43,041 nt of DNA, taken from Streptomyces globisporus (GTDB lineage Bacteria; Actinomycetota; Actinomycetes; Streptomycetales; Streptomycetaceae). The notes under the pieces are model-generated. The model made no database searches, had not been told where the DNA came from, and worked only from the letters and a program-made list of their open reading frames with translations. Positions 15,865 to 24,940 of this stretch are shown here, in pieces. The stretch lies in assembly GCF_003501885.1 (NCBI RefSeq), contig NZ_QWFA01000022.1, positions 1 to 43,041 of the forward strand, read 5' to 3'. A program made the translations under genes and the position numbers. The stretch's first letter is position 1. Each line of letters begins with the position of its first letter.

Positions 15865-17025
15865 GTGACCGTGGAGAGCACTGCCGCCGCGCGTAAACCG
15901 CGACGCGCCAGCAAGCGGACCAGCGCCGCGAAGAAGCCGCAGAGCGCCGAGCCCCAGCTCGTACAGCTGCTGACGCCCGAGGGCGAGCGCGTCGAGCACC
16001 CGGACTACAGCATCGACCTGAGCGCGGAAGAGCTGCGCGGCCTGTACCGGGACATGGTGCTCACCCGCCGCTTCGACGCCGAGGCGACCGCCCTCCAGCG
16101 TCAGGGCGAGCTGGGCCTGTGGGCCTCGCTGCTCGGCCAGGAGGCCGCCCAGATCGGCAGTGGCCGCGCGCTGCGCGACGACGACTACGTCTTCCCGACC
16201 TACCGGGAGCACGGCGTCGCCTGGTGCCGCGGGGTCGACCCGACCAACCTGCTCGGCATGTTCCGCGGCGTGAACCACGGCGGCTGGGACCCGAACAGCA
16301 ACAACTTCCACCTGTACACGATCGTCATCGGCTCGCAGACGCTGCACGCCACCGGCTACGCCATGGGCGTCGCCAAGGACGGTGCGGACTCCGCCGTGAT
16401 CGCGTACTTCGGTGACGGCGCCTCCAGCCAGGGCGACGTGGCCGAGTCGTTCACGTTCTCCGCGGTCTACAACGCCCCGGTCGTCTTCTTCTGCCAGAAC
16501 AACCAGTGGGCCATCTCCGAGCCCACCGAGCGCCAGACCCGTGTGCCGCTCTACCAGCGCGCCCAGGGCTTCGGCTTCCCCGGCGTCCGCGTCGACGGCA
16601 ACGACGTCCTCGCCTGCCTCGCCGTCACCCGCTCCGCGCTGGAGCGGGCCCGCCGCGGCGAGGGGCCGACCCTCGTCGAGGCGTTCACCTACCGCATGGG
16701 CGCCCACACCACCTCCGACGACCCGACGAAATACCGGGCCGACGAGGAGCGGGCCGCCTGGGAGGCCAAGGACCCGATCCTGCGGCTGCGGACGTACCTG
16801 GAGAAGGCCGGCCACGCCGACGAGGCGTTCTTCACCGCCCTGGACGAGGAGAGCGAGACCCTCGGCAAGCGGGTACGGGAAGCGGTACGCGCGATGCCCG
16901 ACCCGGAGCCGATGGCCCTGTTCGAGCACGCCTACGCCGACGGGAACTCCCTCGTGGACGAGGAGCGCGCCCAGTTCGCCGCCTACCAGGCATCGTTCGC
17001 CGACTCTGCCGAGGAGGGCAAGTAG
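15865..17025 (+). CDS. bkdA: branched-chain 2-oxoacid dehydrogenase E1 alpha subunit
   Basis: This is the thiamine-pyrophosphate-dependent decarboxylase subunit of the cytosolic complex that converts the 2-oxoacids of Val, Ile and Leu to branched acyl-CoAs. In Streptomyces these feed iso/anteiso fatty acids and polyketide starter units. It has 386 residues: a Lys/Ala-rich tail (1-35), then the E1 alpha fold with the TPP motif GDG (183-185) to NN (212-213), and an [11 protein letters not shown] phosphorylation-loop-like segment. GTG 15865 is fixed by GGAGGAG seven bases upstream; the frame is open further upstream but unlike the family there. It is the first gene of bkdA-bkdB-bkdC, two bases from bkdB. 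Confidence 0.94.
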   Translation: MTVESTAAARKPRRASKRTSAAKKPQSAEPQLVQLLTPEGERVEHPDYSIDLSAEELRGLYRDMVLTRRFDAEATALQRQGELGLWASLLGQEAAQIGSGRALRDDDYVFPTYREHGVAWCRGVDPTNLLGMFRGVNHGGWDPNSNNFHLYTIVIGSQTLHATGYAMGVAKDGADSAVIAYFGDGASSQGDVAESFTFSAVYNAPVVFFCQNNQWAISEPTERQTRVPLYQRAQGFGFPGVRVDGNDVLACLAVTRSALERARRGEGPTLVEAFTYRMGAHTTSDDPTKYRADEERAAWEAKDPILRLRTYLEKAGHADEAFFTALDEESETLGKRVREAVRAMPDPEPMALFEHAYADGNSLVDEERAQFAAYQASFADSAEEGK

Positions 17026-17027
17026 CC

Positions 17028-18008
17028 ATGGCCGTGGAAAAGATGTCCATCGCGAAAGCGCTCAACGAGTCGCTCCGCCTCGCCCTCGACACCGACCCCA
17101 AGGTCCTCATCATGGGTGAGGACGTCGGCAAGCTCGGTGGTGTCTTCCGGATCACCGACGGGCTCCAGAAGGACTTCGGCGAGGACCGGGTGATCGACAC
17201 CCCGCTCGCCGAGTCCGGCATCGTCGGCACGGCGATCGGCCTGGCCCTGCGCGGCTACCGCCCCATCGTCGAGATCCAGTTCGACGGCTTCGTCTTCCCC
17301 GCGTACGACCAGATCGTCACGCAGCTCGCCAAGATGCACGCCCGTGCGCTCGGCAAGGTCAAGCTGCCGGTCGTCGTACGCATTCCCTACGGCGGCGGCA
17401 TCGGCGCCGTCGAGCACCACAGCGAGTCCCCCGAGGCGCTCTTCGCGCACGTCGCGGGTCTGAAGGTGGTCTCGCCGTCCAACGCGAGCGACGCGTACTG
17501 GATGATGCAGCAGGCCGTCCAGAGCGACGACCCGGTCATCTTCTTCGAGCCCAAGCGGCGCTACTGGGACAAGGGCGAGGTCGACACCGAGTCCATCCCC
17601 GGCCCGCTGCACAAGGCCGTGACCGCCCGCGAGGGCAGCGACCTCACGCTCGTCGCGTACGGGCCGATGGTCAAGGTCTGCCTGGAGGCCGCCGCGGCCG
17701 CCCAGGAGGAGGGCAAGTCGATCGAGGTCCTGGACCTGCGCTCGATGGCCCCGATCGACTTCGACGCCATCCAGAAGTCGGCGGAGAAGACCGGCCGGGT
17801 CGTGGTCGTCCACGAGGCGCCCGTCTTCTACGGCTCCGGTGCGGAGATCGCCGCCCGGATCACCGAGCGCTGCTTCTACCACCTCGAAGCCCCCGTCCTG
17901 CGGGTCGGCGGCTACAGCGTGCCCTACCCGCCGGCCCGGCTGGAGGACGAGTACTTGCCCGGGCTTGACCGGGTGCTCGACGCCGTCGACCGCTCGCTGG
18001 CGTTCTGA
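17028..18008 (+). CDS. bkdB: branched-chain 2-oxoacid dehydrogenase E1 beta subunit
   Basis: This 326-residue partner of bkdA forms the alpha2-beta2 E1 heterotetramer. Recognisable elements are [34 protein letters not shown], the [19 protein letters not shown] segment and the C-terminal transketolase domain with [13 protein letters not shown]. The sequence [15 protein letters not shown] is characteristic of branched-chain rather than pyruvate E1 beta proteins. ATG 17028 follows the bkdA stop by two bases, with AGGAGGGCAAG as ribosome-binding site inside the end of bkdA, so the pair is almost certainly co-translated for equal stoichiometry. Confidence 0.95.
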   Translation: MAVEKMSIAKALNESLRLALDTDPKVLIMGEDVGKLGGVFRITDGLQKDFGEDRVIDTPLAESGIVGTAIGLALRGYRPIVEIQFDGFVFPAYDQIVTQLAKMHARALGKVKLPVVVRIPYGGGIGAVEHHSESPEALFAHVAGLKVVSPSNASDAYWMMQQAVQSDDPVIFFEPKRRYWDKGEVDTESIPGPLHKAVTAREGSDLTLVAYGPMVKVCLEAAAAAQEEGKSIEVLDLRSMAPIDFDAIQKSAEKTGRVVVVHEAPVFYGSGAEIAARITERCFYHLEAPVLRVGGYSVPYPPARLEDEYLPGLDRVLDAVDRSLAF

Positions 18009-18019
18009 GGAGAGGGTTC

Positions 18020-19474
18020 GTGACGACGATGACCGAAACGTCTGCTCGCTTCCGTGAGTTCAAGATGCCCGACGTGGGCGAAGGACTGACCGAGGCCGAG
18101 ATCCTCAAGTGGTTCGTCCAGCCCGGCGACACCGTCACCGACGGCCAGGTCGTGTGCGAGGTCGAGACGGCGAAGGCGGCCGTCGAGCTGCCTATCCCGT
18201 TCGACGGGGTGGTGCACGAGCTGCGCTTCCCCGAGGGCACGACCGTCGATGTCGGCCAGGTGATCATCGCGATCGACGTGGCCCCGGGCAGCGGCGAAGC
18301 GCCCGCCCCGGCCGCCGCCGCTCCGGCCCAGGAGCCGGTGGAGGCGCCGGAGGCCGAGGCCGAGCCGAAGGGCCGCACGCCGGTCCTGGTGGGTTACGGG
18401 GTCGCCGAGTCCTCCACCAAGCGCCGCCCGCGCAAGGGCGCGGCCGCCGCGCCCGAGGCCGCCGCCGTCGCGGCGGCGGTGCAGGCCGAGCTGAACGGGC
18501 ACGGGGCGCCGGCTCCCGCCCCGGTGGCACCCGTGCCGGCCGGTGCTCCGGCAGGGGGCCGCCCGCTCGCCAAGCCCCCGGTCCGCAAGCTGGCCAAGGA
18601 CCTGGGCATCGACCTGGCGACGGTGGTGCCGACCGGCAAGGACGGCATCATCACCCGCGAGGACGTCCACGCGGCGGCGGCTCCGGCCGCTGCCGAGGCC
18701 CCGGCGGCGGTCGCGTCCCCGGTGGCCCCCGAGGCCCCGGCGGCCGCTGTCCCCGCCGCCGTCCCCGACTCCGCCCGGGAGACCCGTATCCCGGTCAAGG
18801 GCGTCCGCAAGGCCATCGCGCAGGCGATGGTGGGCAGCGCGTTCACCGCGCCGCACGTCACCGAGTTCGTCACGGTCGACGTGACGCGCACGATGAAGCT
18901 CGTGGCCGAGCTCAAGGAGGACAAGGACATGGCGGGGGTGCGGGTCAACCCGCTCCTGATCATCGCCAAGGCCCTCCTCGTCGCGATCAAGCGGAACCCC
19001 GAGGTCAACGCCGCCTGGGACGAGGCGAACCAGGAGATCGTGCAGAAGCACTACGTGAACCTGGGCATCGCGGCGGCCACCCCGCGCGGTCTCATCGTGC
19101 CGAACATCAAGGACGCGCACGACAAGACGCTGCCGCAGCTCGCGGAGGCGCTGGGCGAGCTGGTCACCACGGCCCGGGACGGCAAGACGTCCCCGGCGGC
19201 GATGGCGGGCGGCACGGTGACCATCACCAACGTCGGCGTCTTCGGCGTCGACACCGGTACGCCGATCCTCAACCCGGGCGAGTCCGCGATCCTGGCGGTC
19301 GGCGCGATCAAGCTCCAGCCGTGGGTCCACAAGGGCAAGGTGAAGCCGCGTCAGGTCACCACGCTGGCGCTGTCGTTCGACCACCGCCTGGTCGACGGCG
19401 AGCTGGGCTCCAAGGTGCTGGCCGATGTGGCGGCGATCCTGGAGCAGCCGAAGCGGCTCATCACCTGGGCCTGA
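18020..19474 (+). CDS. bkdC: branched-chain 2-oxoacid dehydrogenase E2 (lipoamide acyltransferase)
   Basis: This is the core acyltransferase of the complex, 484 residues. A single N-terminal lipoyl domain (about 12-90) has Lys52 in VETAKAAVE, which would carry lipoate. An Ala/Pro linker, a peripheral-subunit-binding domain (about 180-215, VRKLAKDLGIDL...GIITREDV), a second Ala/Pro linker and the catalytic domain (about 255-484) follow. The catalytic motif is DHRLVDGE (454-461). GTG 18020 has GAGGAGAGGG just upstream, 11 bases after bkdB. No E3 lipoamide dehydrogenase follows, so that subunit must come from elsewhere. The operon ends at a perfect hairpin. Confidence 0.94.
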   Translation: MTTMTETSARFREFKMPDVGEGLTEAEILKWFVQPGDTVTDGQVVCEVETAKAAVELPIPFDGVVHELRFPEGTTVDVGQVIIAIDVAPGSGEAPAPAAAAPAQEPVEAPEAEAEPKGRTPVLVGYGVAESSTKRRPRKGAAAAPEAAAVAAAVQAELNGHGAPAPAPVAPVPAGAPAGGRPLAKPPVRKLAKDLGIDLATVVPTGKDGIITREDVHAAAAPAAAEAPAAVASPVAPEAPAAAVPAAVPDSARETRIPVKGVRKAIAQAMVGSAFTAPHVTEFVTVDVTRTMKLVAELKEDKDMAGVRVNPLLIIAKALLVAIKRNPEVNAAWDEANQEIVQKHYVNLGIAAATPRGLIVPNIKDAHDKTLPQLAEALGELVTTARDGKTSPAAMAGGTVTITNVGVFGVDTGTPILNPGESAILAVGAIKLQPWVHKGKVKPRQVTTLALSFDHRLVDGELGSKVLADVAAILEQPKRLITWA

Positions 19475-19486
19475 GGAACAGACGGA

Positions 19487-19523
19487 CGAAGGGTGCGGCC
19501 ACCGCCGGTGGCCGCACCCTTCG
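19487..19523. terminator. perfect 17-bp terminator after bkdC
   Basis: CGAAGGGTGCGGCCACC pairs exactly with GGTGGCCGCACCCTTCG around a three-base loop. It lies between the convergent bkdC and DD-peptidase genes, 12 bases past the bkdC stop and 19 before the other, and probably serves both. Confidence 0.9.
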
Positions 19524-19541
19524 GTCGTGTCCGGTGCCGCA

Positions 19542-20516
19542 TCAGTCGCGCTGTGCGCCCTGGGGCAGCGTGCGCAGCTTCATGGTCGACGCGGTGGTGG
19601 AACCGTAGTAGTAATCGAGCAGCTTGGCCGCGTCGTTGTAGCGGTCGGTGCCGTTCAGGATGACGCCGACGTACGTCTTGTCGCCCCGGGTGGCGGCGAA
19701 GAGGAGGCAGGGACCTGCCGCTGTGCCGGTGCCGGTCTTGATGCCGACGGCGCCGCTGTAGGAGCCGAGCAGCTGGTTGGTGTTGTACCAGGTGTACGTC
19801 CGCGTTCCGCCGGTGCTGGTTGTCACGGGGGCCACGTACTTGGTGGTGCTCATGATGCCGCGCAGGGTCGAGCCCCGCATCGCGTAGCTGGCGAGCTGCG
19901 CGAGATCGCGCGGGGTCGAGTAGTTGTCCCCGGCCGCCGAAATGCCGTCGAACGAGTCGAACTTGGTGTTGGTCATCCCGAGCGACGCGGCCTTGGCGTT
20001 CATCTGGCCGATGAACTGCTTGGTCCGGGCGGCCCGGGTGGAGCCCACGCCGAAGGTGTCGGCGAGTGCGTACGCCGCGTCGCAGCCGGACGGAAGCATC
20101 AGGGCGTGGAGCAGCTGACGGACCGTGGCCTTGTCGCCGGTCCTCAGATCCGCCGTGCTGGCGCCCTGGGCCGTGACGTAGTCGCGGTAGGTCTGCGAGA
20201 TGGTCACCTTGCGGGACAGGTCGACGCCGGGGGTGTTGAGGACCACGGCGGCCGTCATGACCTTGGTGGTGCTGGCCATCTGTCGCTTGATGTCGGCGGC
20301 CTTGCCGTACTTCTTGGCCCCGGTCGCTCTGTCCTGCAGGAACGCGCCCTTGGCGCTGAGCGTCGGCAGGGCGGCAGCGGCCTGGGCAGGCGACGCGAGG
20401 GGCGTGACCCCAAGCATCACGCCACCGGATACGACGGCTGCGACGACAGAGTTGCGCAGGCGCTTGCCGCGGCCCTTGTGGCCGGCCTGGGGGCGGGTCT
20501 TGTGGCTCGATATCAA
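19542..20516 (-). CDS. penicillin-binding DD-peptidase of the Streptomyces K15 type (copy 1)
   Basis: This exported serine DD-carboxypeptidase/transpeptidase acts on peptidoglycan stem peptides; family S11 with SxxK at Ser82-Lys85 (STTK), SGC at 143-145 and KTG at 260-262. The spacings Ser-SGC 61 and Ser-Lys 178 equal those of the K15 DD-transpeptidase as I recall them (S35, S96, K213). The Cys in the second motif is the K15 variant of the usual SxN. I start at TTG 20516 because GGAGCG lies four bases upstream and gives a good signal peptide (basic 1-22, hydrophobic 23-40, cleavage near SPAQA, residue 46). ATG 20612 is the alternative, without ribosome-binding site. A paralogue lies directly upstream. 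Confidence 0.88.
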   Translation of the reverse strand: MISSHKTRPQAGHKGRGKRLRNSVVAAVVSGGVMLGVTPLASPAQAAAALPTLSAKGAFLQDRATGAKKYGKAADIKRQMASTTKVMTAAVVLNTPGVDLSRKVTISQTYRDYVTAQGASTADLRTGDKATVRQLLHALMLPSGCDAAYALADTFGVGSTRAARTKQFIGQMNAKAASLGMTNTKFDSFDGISAAGDNYSTPRDLAQLASYAMRGSTLRGIMSTTKYVAPVTTSTGGTRTYTWYNTNQLLGSYSGAVGIKTGTGTAAGPCLLFAATRGDKTYVGVILNGTDRYNDAAKLLDYYYGSTTASTMKLRTLPQGAQRD

Positions 20517-20645
20517 TGAACGCTCCGAGTTCGCGACTGCGTTGAGGGGCAAGGAGATGGACAGGCCCCGATACGAGACTCGTGAGCGGCCCGCAAGGAT
20601 GTACGCGGACATGGCAAAGAATCGGCCGGTGAACCCGTGATGCGT

Positions 20646-20672
20646 GGGCTCGCGCGGCGACCGCGCGAGCCC
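20646..20672. terminator. terminator between the two DD-peptidase genes
   Basis: GGGCTCGCGCGG pairs perfectly with CCGCGCGAGCCC across a CGA loop. A second smaller hairpin (GAGCCGGC 20685-20692 with GCCGGCTC 20701-20708) lies between it and the upstream gene's stop. The two paralogues are therefore separate transcription units. Confidence 0.85.
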
Positions 20673-20740
20673 GGCGAGGCGGCGGAGCCGGCCATCGTCT
20701 GCCGGCTCACCGGCTTCTCGCCCGGCCGGGGTCGAAGGCC

Positions 20741-21640
20741 CTACTTCTTGAACCCGTAATCCATCAGCTTCTTCGCGTCGGCGGTGCGGTTCGCCTCGGA
20801 GGACGACGTGAGCACCGTGCCGATGACCGTCTTGCCCTTGCGGGTCGCCGCGAAGACCAGGCAGTACTTGGCGGTCGGGCCGGAGCCGGTCTTGACGCCG
20901 GTCGCGCCGCTGTAGCTGCCGAGCAGCTTGTTGGTGTTGCTCCACGACATGTAGCGGTAGCCACCGCTCTTCGTGGTCACCTTCTGCTTCGTCGACCTGG
21001 TCTTGACGATCGAACGGAACGTGGAGATCTTCATCGCCTTGCCGGCGATCTTCGTCAGGTCACGGGGAGTGGAGTAGTTGTTGCCGCTCCCGATGCCGTC
21101 GAACGAGTCGAAGCGGGTGTTCTTCAGCTTGAGGCTCTTCGCCGTGGAGTTCATCTTGCCGATGAACGACTTCACCCGGGCGGCACGGGTCTTTCCGGAG
21201 CCGAACCTGTCGGCCAGGGCGTACGCGGCGTCGCAGCCGGAGGGGAGCATCAGGCCGTAGAGGAGCTGGCCCACCGTCACCTTGTCGCCGACGATGAGCC
21301 GGGCCGACGAGGCGTTCTTCGAGACGATGTAGTCGCTGTACGCCTTCTGGATCGTGACCTTGGACTTCAGGTTCACGTTCTTCTGGGACAGGACGACCAG
21401 CGCCGTCATGATCTTCGTGGTCGAGCCGGTGGCCCGGCGGGTGTCCGCGGACTTGGTGAAGAGGGTCTTCCCGGTGCCGTCGTTCATCAGGAAGCCGCCC
21501 TTGGCGACGATCTTCGGAGTCGGCGGCGTGGCGGCGTGTGCCGTGGAGGCGAGGGCGCTGCCCGCGAGCACCGCACCGGCGGTGAGCGTCACGGTGGCCG
21601 TGACGGTGACGCGATTGATGCGCTTGATGCCGATTTTCAC
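20741..21640 (-). CDS. penicillin-binding DD-peptidase of the Streptomyces K15 type (copy 2)
   Basis: This 299-residue paralogue of the downstream gene has STTK at 73-76, SGC at 134-136 and KTG at 250-252. It is more Lys/Ser/Thr-rich and strongly basic. GTG 21640 is chosen because the same GGAGCGTTCA precedes it as precedes the TTG of copy 1. It begins MKIGIKRINR followed by a hydrophobic signal sequence with likely cleavage after STAHA (residue 36). By family it trims or cross-links peptidoglycan outside the membrane. The two copies share DAAYALAD, NTxFDSFDGI and SYSGAxGxKTG but differ elsewhere, so the duplication is old. Confidence 0.9.
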   Translation of the reverse strand: MKIGIKRINRVTVTATVTLTAGAVLAGSALASTAHAATPPTPKIVAKGGFLMNDGTGKTLFTKSADTRRATGSTTKIMTALVVLSQKNVNLKSKVTIQKAYSDYIVSKNASSARLIVGDKVTVGQLLYGLMLPSGCDAAYALADRFGSGKTRAARVKSFIGKMNSTAKSLKLKNTRFDSFDGIGSGNNYSTPRDLTKIAGKAMKISTFRSIVKTRSTKQKVTTKSGGYRYMSWSNTNKLLGSYSGATGVKTGSGPTAKYCLVFAATRKGKTVIGTVLTSSSEANRTADAKKLMDYGFKK

Positions 21641-21868
21641 TGAACGCTCCCAAATGCCCCTGATATGCGGCCACATAAGGGTGCCGCTCGGTGGATGAGA
21701 CGCCTGAGGAGGGGCAATGGATGTGTTACCGAACGGGTGAATTTGCGCGAGCTTGCCCCTGGGTCGTCGGCGCGCGGCAGCCTTTGCCGCGCCATGCCTC
21801 GCGGCCCTTCCGGCCCGTGCCGGAGGTCCAGAATCCGGACGCCGGCCCCCATGCGTGCATGTTGTATC

Positions 21869-21874
21869 TATGCT
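21869..21874 (+). promoter_or_regulatory. possible -10 of a leaderless gntR-MFS transcript
   Basis: TATGCT, in the context TATCTATGCT, is followed by six bases and then ATG 21881. The surrounding 20 bases are AT-richer than average and could also hold the regulator's own site. There is no clear -35. Confidence 0.4.
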
Positions 21875-21880
21875 GTGCGC

Positions 21881-22564
21881 ATGCCTGCCGCATCCTCCGC
21901 CCCCGTACGCTCCACGCCTTCCTCCCTCAAGCGCCCGCCCGCCGCCGAGCGGGTCTACACGCACATCAAGGAAGCCGTCCTGGAACGGCGTTACGAGGGC
22001 GGGACGCTGCTCACCGAAGGGGATCTGGCGGACGCGGTCGGGGTCTCGCGGACGCCCGTGCGCGAGGCGCTGCTGCGGCTGGAGGTCGAGGGGCTGATCA
22101 AGCTCTACCCGAAGAAGGGCGCGCTCGTCCTCGCCGTCTCCGCACAGGAGATCAAGGACGTGGTGGAGACCCGGCTGCTGGTCGAGGAGTTCGCGGCGCG
22201 CAGGGCCGTGCCCGCGTCCCCGCAGTTGATCGAGCGTCTGGAACAGCTTCTGGAGGAGCAGCGGCAGCTGGCGGAGGCCGGCGATCTGGCGGCAGTGGCG
22301 GTCACGGACCGCTGTTTCCACGCCGAGATCGTCAAATACGCGGGCAACGAGATCCTCTCGCGCCTCTACGACCAGCTTCGCGACCGTCAGCTGCGCATGG
22401 GCGTGGCGGTGATGGAGGCCCACCCGGGCAGGATCGAGGCCAACGTCACCGAGCACGGTGAGCTGCTGGAGGCGATCCGGGCCGGGGACGCCGACGGGGC
22501 GGCCCTGGTCGTGCGCCGCCATGTCGGCCGGGTGCGGGAGCTGGTGCGGGGTGAGGACAGGTGA
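21881..22564 (+). CDS. GntR-family regulator, FadR/FCD subfamily
   Basis: This 227-residue regulator has a winged helix at about 20-85 (VYTHIKEAVLERRYEGG, EGDLADAVGVSRTPVREALLRLEVEGLI) and an all-helical FCD effector domain to the end, with metal/ligand-type His in DRCFHAEIV and the ARRHVGRV-like C-terminus (VVRRHVGRVREL). FCD regulators respond to small carboxylates or sugars and usually control a neighbouring transporter. ATG 21881 is preceded not by a Shine-Dalgarno but by TATGCT six bases away, suggesting a leaderless transcript; longer in-frame extension upstream looks non-coding. Its stop overlaps the MFS start by four bases. Confidence 0.9.
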   Translation: MPAASSAPVRSTPSSLKRPPAAERVYTHIKEAVLERRYEGGTLLTEGDLADAVGVSRTPVREALLRLEVEGLIKLYPKKGALVLAVSAQEIKDVVETRLLVEEFAARRAVPASPQLIERLEQLLEEQRQLAEAGDLAAVAVTDRCFHAEIVKYAGNEILSRLYDQLRDRQLRMGVAVMEAHPGRIEANVTEHGELLEAIRAGDADGAALVVRRHVGRVRELVRGEDR

Positions 22565-23868
22565 GCTCGGCCGCCCCCACGCTCTCCCTGCCCGGTGACC
22601 CGCCCGGCGGGCGGCGTGCCGCCTGGGTCTGGGGCATCGGCGTCGCCGTCTACTTCGTCGCGATCATCTTCCGGACGAGCCTGGGCGTCGCCGGGCTCGA
22701 CGCCGCCGACCGGTTCGCCGTCAACGCCTCGGCGCTCTCCACCTTCTCCATCCTCCAGCTCCTCGTCTACGCGGGCATGCAGATACCCGTGGGGCTGATG
22801 GTCGACCGGCTCGGCACCAAGAAGGTCCTCACCATAGGCGTCGTGCTGTTCACCGTCGGGCAGCTCGGCTTCGCGCTCTCCCCCTCGTACGGGATGGCGC
22901 TGGCCGCACGCGCCCTGCTCGGCTGCGGCGACGCGATGACGTTCATCAGCGTGCTGCGGCTCGGCAGCCGCTGGTTCCCGGCCCGGCGCGGACCGCTGAT
23001 CGGGCAGGTCGCCGCGCTGTTCGGGATGGCGGGCAACCTCGTCTCGACGCTGTTCATCGCGCGGGCGCTGCACAGCTACGGCTGGACCACGACGTTCGTG
23101 GGCAGTTCGCTGGCGGGCGTCGTGGTGCTGGTGCTGCTCCTGCTCTTCCTGAAGGACCACCCCGAGGGTCACGAGCCGCCGCCCGCCGAGCACGCCGGGG
23201 CCGCGTACGTCCGCCGGCAGATCGCCGCCGCCTGGCGGGAGCCGGGGACCCGGCTCGGGATGTGGGTGCACTTCACCACGCAGTTTCCGGCGATGGTGTT
23301 CCTGCTGCTGTGGGGGATGCCGTTCCTGGTCGAGGCGCAGGAGTTGAGCCGCGGCACGGCGGGCATGCTGCTCACCCTGGTCGTGCTGTCCAACATGGTG
23401 GTGGGGCTCGTCTACGGGCAGATCATCGCCCGCCACCACGAGGCGCGGACCCCGATCGCGCTCGGCACGGTGGCGACGACGGCCCTGCTCTGGGCGTCCG
23501 CGATCTTCTACCCGGCCGATCACACGCCGATGTGGCTGCTGATCGTCCTGTGCCTGGTGCTGGGCGCCTGCGGGCCGGCCTCGATGGTCGGCTTCGACTT
23601 CGCCCGCCCGGCCAATCCGCCCGAGCGCCAGGGCACCGCCTCCGGCATCGTCAACATGGGCGGGTTCGTCGCCTCGATGACCACCCTGCTGGCCGTCGGG
23701 GTCCTGCTGGACGCCACCGGCGACAACTACCGGATCGCGTTCGCCTCGGTCTTCGTCCTGGAGGCGTTCGGCGCCGCCCAGATCCTGCGGCTGCGCCGAC
23801 GGGCGGCCCTCAGGGAGCGCGAGCACCACGTGGTCAGCCGCGTCGAGGCCGTGCACGTGCCCGCGTAG
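22561..23868 (+). CDS. major facilitator superfamily transporter
   Basis: This 435-residue inner-membrane protein has 12 predicted helices in two six-helix halves, a central cytosolic loop around DHPEGHEPPPAEHAG (about 200-215) and the MFS motif-A-like GLMVDRLGTKKVL in loop 2-3. It belongs to the general metabolite/drug transporter group (NarK/hexuronate-like relatives). GTG 22561 overlaps the gntR stop (GTGA), so it is coupled to the regulator, which probably controls it in response to the transported compound. Its last codons lie within a terminator stem. The substrate is unknown. Confidence 0.92.
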   Translation: MSSAAPTLSLPGDPPGGRRAAWVWGIGVAVYFVAIIFRTSLGVAGLDAADRFAVNASALSTFSILQLLVYAGMQIPVGLMVDRLGTKKVLTIGVVLFTVGQLGFALSPSYGMALAARALLGCGDAMTFISVLRLGSRWFPARRGPLIGQVAALFGMAGNLVSTLFIARALHSYGWTTTFVGSSLAGVVVLVLLLLFLKDHPEGHEPPPAEHAGAAYVRRQIAAAWREPGTRLGMWVHFTTQFPAMVFLLLWGMPFLVEAQELSRGTAGMLLTLVVLSNMVVGLVYGQIIARHHEARTPIALGTVATTALLWASAIFYPADHTPMWLLIVLCLVLGACGPASMVGFDFARPANPPERQGTASGIVNMGGFVASMTTLLAVGVLLDATGDNYRIAFASVFVLEAFGAAQILRLRRRAALREREHHVVSRVEAVHVPA

Positions 23869-23895
23869 CCCTCACTGCGGGGCGCGGGCACGTGC
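23853..23895. terminator. hairpin overlapping the end of the MFS gene
   Basis: GCACGTGCCCGCG (23853-23865, last codons of the MFS gene) pairs exactly with CGCGGGCACGTGC (23883-23895); the stop codon is in the 17-base loop. The right arm is itself part of a 14-bp palindrome CGGGCACGTGCCCG. It separates convergent genes. Confidence 0.8.
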
Positions 23896-23914
23896 CCGTG
23901 AAGCGGTAACCGGG

Positions 23915-24739
23915 TCACGGGGTCACGGCGAAGTTGTCCAGGATCGCGGTGGCCAGCTCCTGGTCGCCCTCGACCTTGATCCGGTCGGCGACGGCCGCGT
24001 GACGGACCCGGCCGCAGGCGAGGCGGACGTACGTCTCCCAGTCCAGCGACAGCGTCACGGCGGGGCCCAGCGACGGCGCGCCGTCGATCGAACCGCGGCC
24101 CTCCGCGTCGACCCGGACCGTCCGCAGGAACTCCACCGGGCCGTGCACGTCGAAGACGACCGCCGAGTTGGCCGGGGCGCCCGCGCCCTTGGCGACGACC
24201 TTCGGCAGCCCGAGGAGCAGCAGGTCCCGGGTGATCAGGGCGCCGGGGGAGTCCAGGTTGCCCGGCTGGCCGAGCGTGGTGCGCAGATCCTGTTCGTGCA
24301 CCCACACGTCGAAGGCCCGCAGATTCAGCGCCGTTTCGAGGGTCTGCTCGGCGCCCAGCGGCGCGCGGACCTTGGTCTCGGGGCTGCGCGACTCATTGCG
24401 GATCTGGCGGGCCCGGCGGATGAGGACGTACTCCAGCTCGGCGGTGATCTCCGGGGAGGTGTGGTGCCGCCGGACGTCGACCTGCATCTCCATGTAGCGG
24501 GCGAAGTCGCTCTGCACGTGGTAGAGGTCGCGCGGCAGGGTGTGGATCGGCCGGGGATCGCCGAGCATCTCGCACTCCATGCCGATGACGTGCGACACGA
24601 TGTCGCGCACCGACCACCCCGGGCAGGGCGTGCGGCGGTTCCACTCGCTCTCGGCGAGGGGCTTCACCAGCTCGGCTATCGCCTCGATGGAGTGGGTCGC
24701 GGCGTCGGTGTAGGGCTGGAGGCTGGGATGGACGGTCAC
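23915..24739 (-). CDS. maleylpyruvate isomerase-type mycothiol-dependent enzyme (DinB_2 fold)
   Basis: This 274-residue protein has the MDMPI N-terminal four-helix bundle (LVKPLAESEWNRRTPCPGWSVRDIVSHVIGMECEMLGDP, about 22-62, with a metal-type His) and a C-terminal SCP-like domain (VTLSLDWETYVRLACGR). Members use mycothiol, the actinobacterial low-molecular-weight thiol, as cofactor for isomerase or transferase reactions, though most are uncharacterised. GTG 24739 has GAGGGG four bases upstream. It is monocistronic, convergent with the MFS gene and divergent from the amidase gene. Its presence supports an actinobacterial host; the reaction is not known. Confidence 0.88.
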   Translation of the reverse strand: MTVHPSLQPYTDAATHSIEAIAELVKPLAESEWNRRTPCPGWSVRDIVSHVIGMECEMLGDPRPIHTLPRDLYHVQSDFARYMEMQVDVRRHHTSPEITAELEYVLIRRARQIRNESRSPETKVRAPLGAEQTLETALNLRAFDVWVHEQDLRTTLGQPGNLDSPGALITRDLLLLGLPKVVAKGAGAPANSAVVFDVHGPVEFLRTVRVDAEGRGSIDGAPSLGPAVTLSLDWETYVRLACGRVRHAAVADRIKVEGDQELATAILDNFAVTP

Positions 24740-24940
24740 GGGACCCCTCGTGCGGTTCTGCGGTGCATGGGCTGGAGAGAGCAGGAAGTGCTGGCGGGTG
24801 GGCCGGCTCTGACGGCACTGTCGGCGAGCTGCGTGGGAGGTTCGGTGGCTAAGTTACGCTGCGAGCAGGCACCCCGGCAGTGCTTTCGTGTGACGATCGT
24901 AGGCCCGTGTTGACGGCTTGAATGCCAGGACGGTGGTAGT

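Noticed and set aside
19542..21640. Tandem DD-peptidases as an assembly duplication
   Set aside because: The two proteins differ over most of their length and have separate terminators; only motifs are shared.
22387..23856. Long minus-strand frame opposite the MFS gene, and similar ones opposite both kinases, bkdB/bkdC, aspS and the SpoIIE gene
   Set aside because: All have low-complexity His/Arg/Gln/Asp-rich translations produced by third-position GC bias on the opposite strand.
23885..23898. CGGGCACGTGCCCG palindrome with a CACGTG core as a fourth parS
   Set aside because: Only the central CACGTG matches; the required GTTT/AAAC arms are replaced, and it is better explained as part of a terminator.
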